Of a stretch of 64,000 bases of DNA, positions 55,050 through 64,000 are shown piece after piece. Location of the stretch: assembly GCA_014238335.1 (NCBI GenBank), contig JABABI010000023.1:19757-83756 (forward strand), read 5' to 3'. The notes beneath the pieces were generated by a model. That model did not search any database. It was not told the origin of the DNA and saw only the letters and a list, made by a program, of their open reading frames with translations. Origin of the DNA: Fuerstiella sp. GTDB lineage: Bacteria; Planctomycetota; Planctomycetia; Planctomycetales; Planctomycetaceae. The stretch's first letter is position 1, and the number at the start of each line of letters is the position of its first letter. The translations under genes and the position numbers were made by a program.

Positions 55050-55541
55050 TTAGAAGGGCACTTCGTCGTCGGACGGAGCTTTGGGTACGTCGTCGTAAAA
55101 CGTTTGGTCCGGAGCACGAGCAGGAACGGACTCCGCCGCTGGCTCAGCTTGAGACGAGTCCTGGGCCGCTGGCCTGCTGCCGGCACTTTGACCACCGCCT
55201 TCACCGCGACCACCCAACAGCTGAAGAGTATCGCCGACAACTTTAAGCTTTGAGCGTTTCTTCCCTGTTTCCCGGTCTTCCCACTGATCCAGTTGCAGTC
55301 GGCCTTCGATCAGACACGGTCTGCCTTTGGACAGATATTCACCGGCGATCTCAGCAGTCCTCCCCCAGAGAGTCACCTCCACAAAAGTCGTCTCTTCTTT
55401 GCGTTCATTCGACGAACGATCTGTCCACTGACGATTGACCGCCAAACTCACATCGGTCACTGCAGTACCACCAGTGGTATACCGGACCTCAGGGTCGCGC
55501 GTCAGGTTTCCAACCAGAATGACTTTGTTGAACGAGGCCAT
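55050..55541 (-). CDS. ssb: Single-stranded DNA-binding protein
   Basis: This 163-residue SSB has the OB-fold core (FNKVILVGNLTRDPEVRYT, then TTFVEVTLWGRTAEIAGEYL, then EGRLQLDQWEDRETGKKRS), a Gly/Gln/Ala-rich linker, and the acidic C-terminal tip DDEVPF that binds partner proteins. GGAG upstream supports ATG 55541. It protects single-stranded DNA in replication and repair; its place between rpsF and rplI is the conserved one, but rpsR is not between ssb and rplI. Confidence 0.97.
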   Translation of the reverse strand: MASFNKVILVGNLTRDPEVRYTTGGTAVTDVSLAVNRQWTDRSSNERKEETTFVEVTLWGRTAEIAGEYLSKGRPCLIEGRLQLDQWEDRETGKKRSKLKVVGDTLQLLGGRGEGGGQSAGSRPAAQDSSQAEPAAESVPARAPDQTFYDDVPKAPSDDEVPF

Positions 55542-55688
55542 GAGCGACTCCGTAACAGGTGAGAATCGAACGGGAACTTTAGGATGCAACGTGCCTCAGA
55601 CCTGACGAGCTTACGCTCGAAACTGAGACACTGAGCGACTGGTCAGTAAACCTGACTCAATAACAAAAATGTTTCGATCTGAAAAACT

Positions 55689-56132
55689 TTATTCTGTAAC
55701 AGCTTCGGTGACTGCTGCCTTCGCTTCCGCAGGTGCTTCACGCGACCCACTAGATTCGTCAGATGCTGAAGAATCTCCTGTCAGTGCATCAACCATGGCG
55801 TTAAAAAGCTGAGGTGTGTGCTTAATGACCAAATGCCGAATAACAACATCGCTCAAGTGACACTGGCGTTTCACCACTTCCATGCCCGCTCCCGGCATGC
55901 GGAAACAAACAAGATAGTGCAGACCCTTGCGATGCCCGCTGACTTCGTATGCCAGCTTCCCATCCTGCCACGGACGTTGAGCAACAACGGTTGCTCCCGC
56001 ACGTTCAAGAATGGCCAGGATGGCTCCGGACGTCCCGTCAGGATCGTTGGCATACTTGGCACTGTTGACCAGAAACATGCCTTCGTACAGGTTCTCTTTT
56101 ACGGTTTTGGCTTCTGCGACTGACACAGGCAC
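55689..56132 (-). CDS. rpsF: 30S ribosomal protein S6
   Basis: This 147-residue S6 has YEGMFLVNSAKYAND, then GKLAYEVSGHRKGLHYLV and VKRQCHLSDVVIRHLVIK, typical of the family, and an acidic Ala/Glu-rich C-terminal tail. It normally dimerises with S18 on 16S rRNA. It starts at GTG with GGGAG four bases upstream. The gene sits between pth and ssb. Confidence 0.96.
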   Translation of the reverse strand: MPVSVAEAKTVKENLYEGMFLVNSAKYANDPDGTSGAILAILERAGATVVAQRPWQDGKLAYEVSGHRKGLHYLVCFRMPGAGMEVVKRQCHLSDVVIRHLVIKHTPQLFNAMVDALTGDSSASDESSGSREAPAEAKAAVTEAVTE

Positions 56133-56250
56133 AGTACTCCCAGGTGTGTTTTTGACTTGGCTTTAAAGCACGGACGAATACTGTTCGCCGTCTGGAATTA
56201 ACTCAATTTATTCAATTCAAACCCGAACATTCCGTCCGGCTCGGGAAGAC

Positions 56251-56826
56251 TCAGTCTTCTGTTACTTGTCGATTGAACTCAACCATGGTCGGCTCGATTC
56301 CTTCGGCGACCCAATTCTCCACCGAATCTGCCGCACGGACAACGGCATGTTCAATGTCCTCTTTCTCGTCCTCACGAAAACGACCCAGCACCCACGCCGT
56401 GACATCCATTCGCCCGGGTGGTCTCCCGACACCAATCCGCAGTCGAGGAAACTGATCATGGCCCAGGCGTTGAATGATATCATTCAGCCCCTTTTGGCCT
56501 CCTGCCGAACCGGAAGGTCGCCAGCGAAGGCGGCCCGTCGGCAGATTCATGTCATCACAAATAACCACGATATCGGCAGGTTCGGACTGATAAAACCGAA
56601 CAAACTGCCAAACCGATTCGCCACTTCTGTTCATAAACGTCTGTGGAGCAATCAGCAGAATCTTCTCACTTTGAATTAGGACGTCCTGATATTCGCCCTG
56701 AAACTTTGCCTGCGGCTGAACGACGCCAAAGCGTCTGGCCAGTTCGCTCACGACGTCGAATCCGACATTATGCCGGGTTCCAACGTATTTTGAACCAGGG
56801 TTTCCAAGACCAATTACGAGTTTCAC
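56251..56826 (-). CDS. pth: Peptidyl-tRNA hydrolase
   Basis: This 191-residue Pth recycles peptidyl-tRNA released during aborted translation. Seen motifs: VIGLGNPGSKYVGTRHNVGF with the catalytic His19, PQTFMNRSGESV, ICDDMNLPTGRLRWRPSGSA with the conserved Asp, and QFPRLRIGVGRPPG. The start is GTG at 56826. Its length is standard. Confidence 0.97.
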   Translation of the reverse strand: MKLVIGLGNPGSKYVGTRHNVGFDVVSELARRFGVVQPQAKFQGEYQDVLIQSEKILLIAPQTFMNRSGESVWQFVRFYQSEPADIVVICDDMNLPTGRLRWRPSGSAGGQKGLNDIIQRLGHDQFPRLRIGVGRPPGRMDVTAWVLGRFREDEKEDIEHAVVRAADSVENWVAEGIEPTMVEFNRQVTED

Positions 56827-57007
56827 AATTCGGCCGTCTTCGACGGATTAATACGAGCAATCACTCGACACTCAAAACGACCGTCAATCAAAAGCTAACA
56901 GACGCGGTGCGTCCGCGACATATTTCCAATGACCGTTCAACACTGAATGGCCCATTCCATCATCGCTTTATCAATGCGAACATTGGAATGAAACTTCAGC
57001 AATAACG

Positions 57008-57577
57008 CTATTCACTGGCCAAGGCTGGTTTCTTCGGATCGAACACCTCAACCACCACTGTATCCGACGCCGTGTCGATTTTTACGGTATCCGGCACCGA
57101 CAAATCGCCCACTCTCACAACATCGCCCACTTTAAGCGGCGCGACACGGACGGCGATATTCTTCGGCACTCTAATCTCGGGACAGGTCACCGTCACCTTT
57201 TTTTCAAGGTGACGCAGCTGCCCACCGTCTTTCAGACCGATTGGCTCCCCTCGTAAAACAAGCGGAACATCAACCGTCGTTACTGCCTCGGGATTGACTC
57301 GCAGCAGATCCACATGTTTCACATGAGTGCTGTAAATATCCCACTGTAACTCTCGCACGACAGCTTTTTCGACCGTACCATCGACCGCCACGTCAACAAC
57401 GCGTGAGCCTGCAGCGACCATTTTTTCAATGTCTTCAGCCAAAATGCTGACGTTCACTGAGCCCTTTTGGAATCCATACAGATTTGCCGGTACGCGCCCC
57501 TGCTTTCGCAGTCGTCGCGTGTTTGCAGAACCCAGAAGTTCGCGTTTTTCTGCTGACAGACGAAAATCCTCCGCCAT
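57008..57577 (-). CDS. rplY: 50S ribosomal protein L25 (CTC form)
   Basis: This 189-residue long-form L25/general stress protein CTC binds 5S rRNA. The N-terminal L25 domain (RRLRKQGRVPANLYGF) and the C-terminal TL5/CTC domain (VDVPLVLRGEPIGLKDGGQL) are both present. ATG 57577 has AGGAAA upstream. It heads the leftward housekeeping cluster, followed by pth. Confidence 0.96.
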   Translation of the reverse strand: MAEDFRLSAEKRELLGSANTRRLRKQGRVPANLYGFQKGSVNVSILAEDIEKMVAAGSRVVDVAVDGTVEKAVVRELQWDIYSTHVKHVDLLRVNPEAVTTVDVPLVLRGEPIGLKDGGQLRHLEKKVTVTCPEIRVPKNIAVRVAPLKVGDVVRVGDLSVPDTVKIDTASDTVVVEVFDPKKPALASE

Positions 57578-58249
57578 GTCTTTGTTTCCTGACCTAAATA
57601 GATATCGAACGAGGTGCCCGGAACGTGACATGTGCCGAATATGGCAACGTCAAGGGACAATAAACCTATGTTTTCGGCTGAAAATCGGGCATTCATCAGC
57701 CCGATATGCGCAGTTTGTGCCGCCCCGGCAAAAGCCGAAACGCGGAAGGATACCGAGGGAAAACCGGCTCTTCAACACCAATGGGAGGATTCCTTAAGAT
57801 CGAGTCAGGAAGCTGGCTGCATCCGGTCAAAATACAGTGGGCCTCAAAATGACGAAGCTGCCTTTGACAACATCCAGAATCGTACGTGGCCACACCCACG
57901 GGTACCTGAAACGGCGGAAACACAGAAAAATCCCACATTGAACACCACATGGCTGCGAATTTCCCGAATTCCGAAGGCACACAACGCTTTGGCTGACTCA
58001 ATATCGTTCATGGGCGCCCGCTGTGTGCATAGACTGCGCTGCAGGGGCGTCGTAGAATCGTTGGAGAAATCGTTTTGATCGGCGGCGCGATTATCATCTT
58101 TCGCCCTCGTCTATTTTCGCAAGCGAGAACGTGGCTGCACCGGAATACTCGGGGTTTCTCTGCAGTTGGATATTTGAAGAAGCCTTCGGCTGCTTCTGAG
58201 TAATCCAGGGACAATTTCGGCACGCACACCTTTGTCAAAAAGACTTGTC
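57578..58249. other. Divergent intergenic region
   Basis: About 670 bases between rplY and the large propeller gene. It should contain the promoter of the ribosomal protein cluster on one strand and of the large gene on the other. Open frames in it lack family features. No tRNA, repeat or riboswitch-like fold was recognised. Confidence 0.5.
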
Positions 58250-61200
58250 ATGCTGCGTCAGGTCCCGCAATCGTTTCTCAAGCAAGGATCCCGGCCGGGG
58301 CCCTGGATCGTACGAGCGGTGCTGACAGCGTTTCTGGTCACAACTGCCGCGACAATCACGAACGCCGCTGTTCCTGACGAATCGTCGGAAGAAGCAGACG
58401 ACACCACCGTTTCAAATTCTGGAGACAGTGTGCTGCAGGCCGCGCAGACGCTCGTTGCTGATCGAAAAACAATACTGACACTCCGTTCGCTGCGAGACCG
58501 ACTGTCGTCGGGCCAACCCGACGGCCTTCGTGAGGACTTCGCTCGGCTGCAGACTGCTGACCCTTTCTCATTGGTTCCGGTTACGAAAGGTGGCACGATT
58601 TTCGTTCCACTGTATCGCGCGTTATTCGACTTGTTTCATGCCTTCCCGAAAGCGCAAGACCTGGGCATCATCGAAACAAGTTCGACGCTTGCTGACAAAT
58701 TGCTGCAAACTGCGATCAGTGATGGATCGATAAGAGATCTGCCACGACTGATTCATCAATTTCCGGGAACGAATGCCTCGTTCGAGGCACATCTGGTGAT
58801 CGCAAAACTGCATCTTCATCACGGTAATCAACTTGCCGCGCGCGGATGGCTGGTGCCGCTGACACAACCACAGGTCGATCATCCGGTTCGCCAGGTTGCA
58901 GAACAGATGCTGCGGACGATCGAACAACAGGACAGGACAGTATGGACTGACCCTCAACTGACCCCTTACAACAAAGATCAGCCGGCTGACAGGACGCCGG
59001 GACGAACAATCAGTGCTGCTGCTCAGAATTTCGTATGGCAATATCGACCCTTTGTCTCGGTAGCTCTTAAGAAACGAATTTCGGAGTTTCACGACGCATG
59101 CTGGCAATCCGGAGTTTCACCTCAGACGACGTGGAACGCTGTGGTTGACGGGAATGCCGTCTTCCGCAGGACTTTGCGTGGCGTCGCAGCCATTGATCCG
59201 GCAACCGGCAACGCTCGCTGGCATTCTCTGCAACTGCCGAATGTGGACACTAAGATTACAGCGAGCTCAAGCAACTCAATCGCGTTTCCAGGACTGCCCT
59301 TGGATGCAGAGGCGTTCACGAAACTTGACGGCTCGCTGCTGGCCACCACATTCTGTCGCGACAGTGTTGTTGGGCGGCTGTCCGCGGACGATGAACGCAT
59401 CTATGTCATCGCTGAGGAACCGCGCAGTCGGCCTGCTGCTGCGACGAACAACTTGTTCATCAGGCGTCTGGCCACTGGTTCTTTCTCCAGTACGAAACTG
59501 GTGGCACTTGAAAAGGCTTCCGGCCGTCGTGTCTGGACGGCCGAATCATCATCGCTGGTCGAACACCTTGGACCGGGGCCTGCGGGCAGCTGGTTTGCCG
59601 GCCCGCCGCTGGTAGCCGGGCGGCAGCTGCTGAACACTTTCGAATGGAACGGTGAAGTGCATTTGGGCTGCTTTGCGTCAAACACGGGTGAGCTGCTCTG
59701 GAGTACGGTTCTGGCGATTCCGGATCAGACAATTGACAAGGATGCCGTGCGTCGGCAGTGGTCGGGAACACCACAACGTCACGGTGGACTGGTCTGGATA
59801 CCAACGACGACCGGAAGCATTTGCTGCGTTGACGAACTGGCACGGTCCGTCCTTTGGTCAACATCCGTCGAACGTGACGAGCCGCAGAATCAGGCATCTT
59901 CGTTCCTGGGCCGTCGAGGCCGGCCAACCGTTTTCACGCGTTCCGTCTCTCTGCGTGATCGCTGGGCAGATTCAGATCTGTTTTACGCGACTCCGTCTGC
60001 GAGTGCCGGAGGTCCACGCACCGAATTCGAACCGGACAGAAGTGTCGCCCGAAAATCAACAGCGCAGCATCGCCTGGTGGTGTTCCCGGAACAGTCGCAC
60101 GATATTGTGTTTGTGGACGCCACCAACGGAACGGTGAATGGGAGACTTTCAGCAGCACCGGGTACCGTGCGTGTTCACATGGATGGCAAACATATTGTCC
60201 TTGCGGAAACGGAACGGCTGCGCTGCGTGACATGTGCGGACGGCAGCGAGGTGTGGAGCCAGCCTTTGACTTCGATTGGTGGCCGACCAACAGGCCATGG
60301 CGTCCTGCAGGCTTCGTTACTGCAGATTCCCGTCAGTGACGGATCGATTGCAACACTGCAGATGGATTCTGGTGACATCGTGAACCGTACGTCTTCGATT
60401 CTGCCAACTCGCGGATGGGGCCATCTGCAGGCGACGGGCGAGACGGGCAGCGACGATCTGTTATACGTGGCGCCTGATCGCGTCATGAAGCTCTCGAAAC
60501 AACCTTCTTCTGCAGACGTGGAAAACACGCTGGAACGTGCGTTGGGGCTGATGGCATCTGAGCGATGGATGGAAGCGATGCAGATGACGAAGGACATCGT
60601 TGAGAAAGACCCCGATTTTCGTGCCGCTCAGGACCTCCGATTTCAGTGTGCTCTGCAACTAGGCCGTGTGAATTCTGACGAATATCTGCCGGAGCTGCAG
60701 GCGTTAGCTCACACAGATGAACAGGCAATTCATGTCCGGGTTCTGCAGATCGCTTTGCTGCTGAAAGACAGGCAGTATCGTGTGGCCGCTGATCAGTTGA
60801 CGGAGATTCTAAGACTCAGTCCCTCCACGCTGGCCATTCCAACGCCACCGATATGGGGGCAGGCAGGAACCAAGTCAGAGTCAAAAACAGCGATTACGGG
60901 GAGCCACCCGAAAGCCGTCCGCAGCCTTCAGACATGGGCAACATCCGAGCTTTCGCGATTGCTGAAAATCTCTCCGGACGCACTGGCATCGCTGACAGAA
61001 GGTGACGCCGTTTCCGTTGCTGTGCTGTTGTCGATTCACCATCCATCGATTCGCAGCATTCTGCATCAGCGAATCAGAGATACTGATTCTGACGAAACGG
61101 CAATCCAGCTGCTTTACCACAGCATCAATCTCACGAAGCAGACACCTTCAGCGAAAAGCAGCGATCGATTTGTCGCTGAACGAGAATTACTGAACGAACT

Positions 61201-62830
61201 GCGGAATGCCCGGTCATCGCTCAAAGCCGACGCTCTTCATGCAGCGCAGGAACTGTTGCTGACCACGCTGATGCTTGAACTTCCGGACGGATTTATGGAT
61301 GCCGAAACCAGCACGCATTTTCCAGATGCCAACCGTCTGAACGAACATTTTCACACCCTGATGAACTCTCGGTGTGCGGAATGGAAGGTTCAGCCATACG
61401 AAGCGGTTCCCGTGACACAGACGCAGACATTCATCCGCAACAAGACGGTACTGTCGACAGTAGAACTGGATGACCCATTCCTGCGACGCTTCGAGTGGGC
61501 AGTATCGTCCGGAGATGGCGGTCGCCTGCAGGCTCGTGACGTTCTTTCAACGGACAACAAACAATGGTCCATTCCCGGCAGGATTCGGGTTTACGGAGCC
61601 TATTCCAACCGCAGCGATCTGTTGCACAGAATGGGCAGTATCCTGTTGCTGCAAACCTACCGTGAGATCATTGCGGTCTCTGTGCTGGACCAGAAGGTAC
61701 TGTGGCGGCGCGCGCTGGCAGCGACATCCGGCATCAGAATGCCGTTCAACGGAAACTTCAGACACTACGATGCCGATCGAAATCTGCTGCCGTCTCAAAC
61801 AGCCTACAGTCCGGTTCAAGTCGTTGGCAGTGGTGCTCGCTGGCTGTGTGTACTGCATGGTCGACAGCTCGAAATGCTGGACACATTCACAGGGTCCGTG
61901 CTGTGGTCTGTGAAACTGCCAGCGCATTACACACGTGTCAGAGCCACTGATACGGTTGTGGTCGCCGGATCTACAGTTCACCGGGATGCATTTTGCTTCG
62001 ACAGACGCAGTGGCGAAGGCATCGAGGTTAAGAATGCCGCCGATCTGGCAGCACGAACAATCTGTAACGTCAGAGATCTTCTGGTTTGCTGGAATCGGGC
62101 TGTTACTCAGACCAGTGCGTCTCTGCAGTGGGTAGATCCCGTCACGGGCCACGTCAAAACCGAAGTCTCGCTGACCGACTTTCACTGGTTCCAGTTTCTT
62201 GATGATCGGACACTGTGTGGGTTTAACGACACGTCTGAGATGTTTGTAATCAATCTAAAAACGCGGAAACAACAGAAGTGTTCCTTCCATGCCGCAGGTG
62301 ACACATCACAGGCAGACACCAGTAAGAATGGTAAAGATGAGATAGACCTCGCTCCGGAGATTCCACTGTGGAACCCTCGCCGCGTACAGGTTGCCGCTGA
62401 CAGTCTGAATTTCTACGTCTCCAACCGTGTCGATCCCGCGGCTGCACCGTTTCGACAGCTGTCCGTCCACCATTTCACGAGATTCGCGTCCAGTCTGCGA
62501 GCCATCAACCGCCGGGACGGCTCGTTACGCTGGTGGATTCGCAATAATGGTGTGCTTCTGGCATCGACGGATCAGCCGGGACTGCCAATTCTGGTGCTCG
62601 TTAACGATTCACCGGTCAACCTGAATCCCGCTGCGCAGGCCGCCACGCACAATGTCTTTCGAGGTTTCGCAAGACTGTCGGGCGATGAACTTTTCGAACA
62701 GTCAGTACCGTCGAAACAGGGCCTGCGTTACACATGGCTGGATTCTTCCGCCCCGAATTCTCTGGACATCGCCGTTCACGGGATGAGAGTCCGCGTGCGT
62801 GGCACGCCGGCCACCACGATTGCGCCATGA
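58250..62830 (+). CDS. Very large secreted PQQ-propeller protein
   Basis: This 1526-residue exported protein has a signal peptide (WIVRAVLTAFLVTTAATITNA). An alpha-helical region covers about 50-250. The first PQQ-like/BamB-type propeller runs from about 290 to 740 (VALEKASGRRVWTAESSS, FASNTGELLWSTVLA, VFVDATNGTVNGRLS). A helical TPR-like stretch (about 750-1050, LMASERWMEAMQMTKDIVEKD) follows, then a second propeller to the end (LDTFTGSVLWSVKLP, WVDPVTGHVKTEVS). No catalytic site is evident; a scaffold or envelope-assembly role is inferred. ATG 58250 is chosen over TTG 58232. Confidence 0.88.
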   Translation: MLRQVPQSFLKQGSRPGPWIVRAVLTAFLVTTAATITNAAVPDESSEEADDTTVSNSGDSVLQAAQTLVADRKTILTLRSLRDRLSSGQPDGLREDFARLQTADPFSLVPVTKGGTIFVPLYRALFDLFHAFPKAQDLGIIETSSTLADKLLQTAISDGSIRDLPRLIHQFPGTNASFEAHLVIAKLHLHHGNQLAARGWLVPLTQPQVDHPVRQVAEQMLRTIEQQDRTVWTDPQLTPYNKDQPADRTPGRTISAAAQNFVWQYRPFVSVALKKRISEFHDACWQSGVSPQTTWNAVVDGNAVFRRTLRGVAAIDPATGNARWHSLQLPNVDTKITASSSNSIAFPGLPLDAEAFTKLDGSLLATTFCRDSVVGRLSADDERIYVIAEEPRSRPAAATNNLFIRRLATGSFSSTKLVALEKASGRRVWTAESSSLVEHLGPGPAGSWFAGPPLVAGRQLLNTFEWNGEVHLGCFASNTGELLWSTVLAIPDQTIDKDAVRRQWSGTPQRHGGLVWIPTTTGSICCVDELARSVLWSTSVERDEPQNQASSFLGRRGRPTVFTRSVSLRDRWADSDLFYATPSASAGGPRTEFEPDRSVARKSTAQHRLVVFPEQSHDIVFVDATNGTVNGRLSAAPGTVRVHMDGKHIVLAETERLRCVTCADGSEVWSQPLTSIGGRPTGHGVLQASLLQIPVSDGSIATLQMDSGDIVNRTSSILPTRGWGHLQATGETGSDDLLYVAPDRVMKLSKQPSSADVENTLERALGLMASERWMEAMQMTKDIVEKDPDFRAAQDLRFQCALQLGRVNSDEYLPELQALAHTDEQAIHVRVLQIALLLKDRQYRVAADQLTEILRLSPSTLAIPTPPIWGQAGTKSESKTAITGSHPKAVRSLQTWATSELSRLLKISPDALASLTEGDAVSVAVLLSIHHPSIRSILHQRIRDTDSDETAIQLLYHSINLTKQTPSAKSSDRFVAERELLNELRNARSSLKADALHAAQELLLTTLMLELPDGFMDAETSTHFPDANRLNEHFHTLMNSRCAEWKVQPYEAVPVTQTQTFIRNKTVLSTVELDDPFLRRFEWAVSSGDGGRLQARDVLSTDNKQWSIPGRIRVYGAYSNRSDLLHRMGSILLLQTYREIIAVSVLDQKVLWRRALAATSGIRMPFNGNFRHYDADRNLLPSQTAYSPVQVVGSGARWLCVLHGRQLEMLDTFTGSVLWSVKLPAHYTRVRATDTVVVAGSTVHRDAFCFDRRSGEGIEVKNAADLAARTICNVRDLLVCWNRAVTQTSASLQWVDPVTGHVKTEVSLTDFHWFQFLDDRTLCGFNDTSEMFVINLKTRKQQKCSFHAAGDTSQADTSKNGKDEIDLAPEIPLWNPRRVQVAADSLNFYVSNRVDPAAAPFRQLSVHHFTRFASSLRAINRRDGSLRWWIRNNGVLLASTDQPGLPILVLVNDSPVNLNPAAQAATHNVFRGFARLSGDELFEQSVPSKQGLRYTWLDSSAPNSLDIAVHGMRVRVRGTPATTIAP

Positions 62831-62952
62831 TGTCAAAAATTTTCGTGTTGCGGCCGAGTCATTCGGCAGCGACCGGTTTCTGAAGAGCATGTGGGGCTGA
62901 AAATTCGTCTGTCACCTGACGAACCTCTTCAACAAATATTGCGGGAATCATC

Positions 62953-64000
62953 ATGCGAATTGCAACCGGTGGGATTATTCACGAGACGAGCACGTGCGTG
63001 GACACGCCAACGACGATGAGTCAGTTCGAGTACGATCGCGGGGTCATTCGCGGGGCAGACATGCTGGAACGATTCCGTGGAACAAACGTCTGTACGGGTG
63101 GCTTTATTGAAGGGGCAGCGAACAACGGTTTTGAAATCGTACCATTGTTGCGCGCATCGGCGTTTCCGAATGGGTTGATTGTGCGAAAAGATTACGATGC
63201 GCTCAAACAGGAAATGCTGGATCGCCTGGCGCAGGCCGAACGAGAAGGGGGGCCTGTTGACGGAGCGTTGCTGGACCTGCACGGGGCGATGGTGGTCGAT
63301 GGTATTGATGATGGCGACGGCGACGTGATAGCGGCATTTCGGGAATACATGGGTCCGGATCGTCCGATTGTGGTGACGCAGGACCTGCACGGCAACCATA
63401 CACGGGTACGCGTGGCCGTGGCAGATGTACTGGTTGGCTTTGATACGTTCCCGCATGTCGACATGGCGGAACGAGGTGTCGAAGCCGCAGAGATCATTGC
63501 TCGTACGGTGCGCGGAGAAATTCGGCCGCGTATGGCAATTCATCAGTTGCCGCTGTTCTGGAGCACGCCCTGCCAGGTTACAGCCCACCCGCCAATGGAT
63601 GAAGTACTCCGCCAGGTACATGAATTCGAAAACCGTCCCGGTATCATCTGCGTGACCGTCGCAACGGGCTTCCCGTGGGCCAACGTGCCGGAAGTCGGCA
63701 GCTCGGTGATGGTGGTCGCTGACGACGACGAACAGCTGGCTCAGCACACCGCGGATGAACTGGGCCACTGGATCTGGGAACGGCGTGAACAGTGGTATGC
63801 GCCGCCGCTCACGGTTCAGTCGGCACTGCAGCGAGGTGAAGAAGCTGGCCGGTATCCGATCATCCTGGCCGACCACGCGGACAACACCGGCGGAGGCTCG
63901 CCCGGCGACTCCACGGAAGTTCTGCAGACCTTCCTGGACCTGAAACTGCAGGCTGCACTCATCCTGTATCTGGTCGACAATGACGTCGCCGTGCAGGCTC
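62953..64000 (+). CDS. M81 metallopeptidase (MlrC-like), partial
   Basis: This open frame of 349 codons runs off the right edge. The N terminus GGIIHETSTCVDT matches the MlrC/DUF1485 start (HETNT-like, metal-binding Glu/His), DLHGAMVVDG and TQDLHGNHT follow (metal-binding Asp/His), FDTFPHVDMAERG is typical, and ADHADNTGGGSPGDST marks the C-terminal zinc site. MlrC hydrolyses linearised microcystin in sphingomonads, but M81 members in planctomycetes act on unknown amide or peptide substrates. There is no signal peptide. A minus-strand open frame over the same stretch is a shadow. Confidence 0.92.
   Translation, partial: MRIATGGIIHETSTCVDTPTTMSQFEYDRGVIRGADMLERFRGTNVCTGGFIEGAANNGFEIVPLLRASAFPNGLIVRKDYDALKQEMLDRLAQAEREGGPVDGALLDLHGAMVVDGIDDGDGDVIAAFREYMGPDRPIVVTQDLHGNHTRVRVAVADVLVGFDTFPHVDMAERGVEAAEIIARTVRGEIRPRMAIHQLPLFWSTPCQVTAHPPMDEVLRQVHEFENRPGIICVTVATGFPWANVPEVGSSVMVVADDDEQLAQHTADELGHWIWERREQWYAPPLTVQSALQRGEEAGRYPIILADHADNTGGGSPGDSTEVLQTFLDLKLQAALILYLVDNDVAVQA

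Noticed and set aside
62929..63876. Long minus-strand ORF of 315 codons
   Set aside because: It is the antisense shadow of the M81 metallopeptidase, whose motifs are clear on the plus strand.

Overview
The window looks like chromosomal DNA of a planctomycete (PVC superphylum). It carries several modules of planctomycete-type secreted cytochrome and dehydrogenase-like proteins (DUF1549/DUF1553, DUF1501, a DUF1592-type remnant, PVC-type heme-binding proteins), a LEPR-type N-terminal motif, tandem LRR and PQQ-propeller proteins, and short palindromic repeats that seed spurious ORFs. The species cannot be fixed from sequence alone; the sulfated-polysaccharide theme suggests a marine lineage.

Layout. 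1-5.9 kb: a partial unknown gene with an in-frame TAG, a lone DUF1501 protein, a zinc alcohol dehydrogenase and a UxaE-like tagaturonate epimerase (hexuronate catabolism), then a DUF2461 protein. 5.9-16.9 kb: two DUF1549/DUF1501 modules transcribed divergently from one intergenic region; the leftward one adds a PPC/Ig-like secreted protein, the rightward one a WD40 protein. 16.9-28.6 kb: mixed cargo: ceramidase-like hydrolase, unknown membrane protein, EEP nuclease/phosphatase, a frameshifted small membrane protein, a DMT transporter, a PQQ-propeller protein, a beta-helix protein, a large LRR protein, a LEPR-motif mini-ORF and a small membrane protein. 29.3-36.0 kb: a two-gene PVC-type SGNH/dehydrogenase plus cupredoxin/cytochrome c pair, and an unknown secreted protein.

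36.4-50.7 kb is the centrepiece: a plus-strand extracellular polysaccharide cluster (GT2, small protein, phosphodiesterase-like protein, UDP-sulfoquinovose-synthase-like epimerase with a Cys-rich N-terminal extension, thioredoxin, two sulfotransferases, FlaA1/CapD-type dehydratase-like epimerase, Wzy-like ligase/polymerase, Wzx-like flippase, zinc-ribbon methyltransferases). It probably makes a sulfated and possibly sulfonated glycan. Nine of the ten plus-strand genes from 38415 to 50749 encode proteins ending in Ala-Ala after a polar residue, spelled with varied codons; none of the other proteins in the window end that way. This is the most unusual signal found.

49.9-52.8 kb is a decaying zone: a methyltransferase with two in-frame TAG codons, then a DUF1592-type cytochrome gene fused by deletion to an ankyrin gene, with frameshifts and a nonsense codon. 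52.9-57.6 kb is a conserved housekeeping cluster read leftward (rplY/ctc, pth, rpsF, ssb, rplI, then dnaB after a strong terminator), lacking rpsR. 58.2-64 kb holds a very large PQQ-propeller protein and the start of an M81 (MlrC-like) metallopeptidase cut by the window edge.
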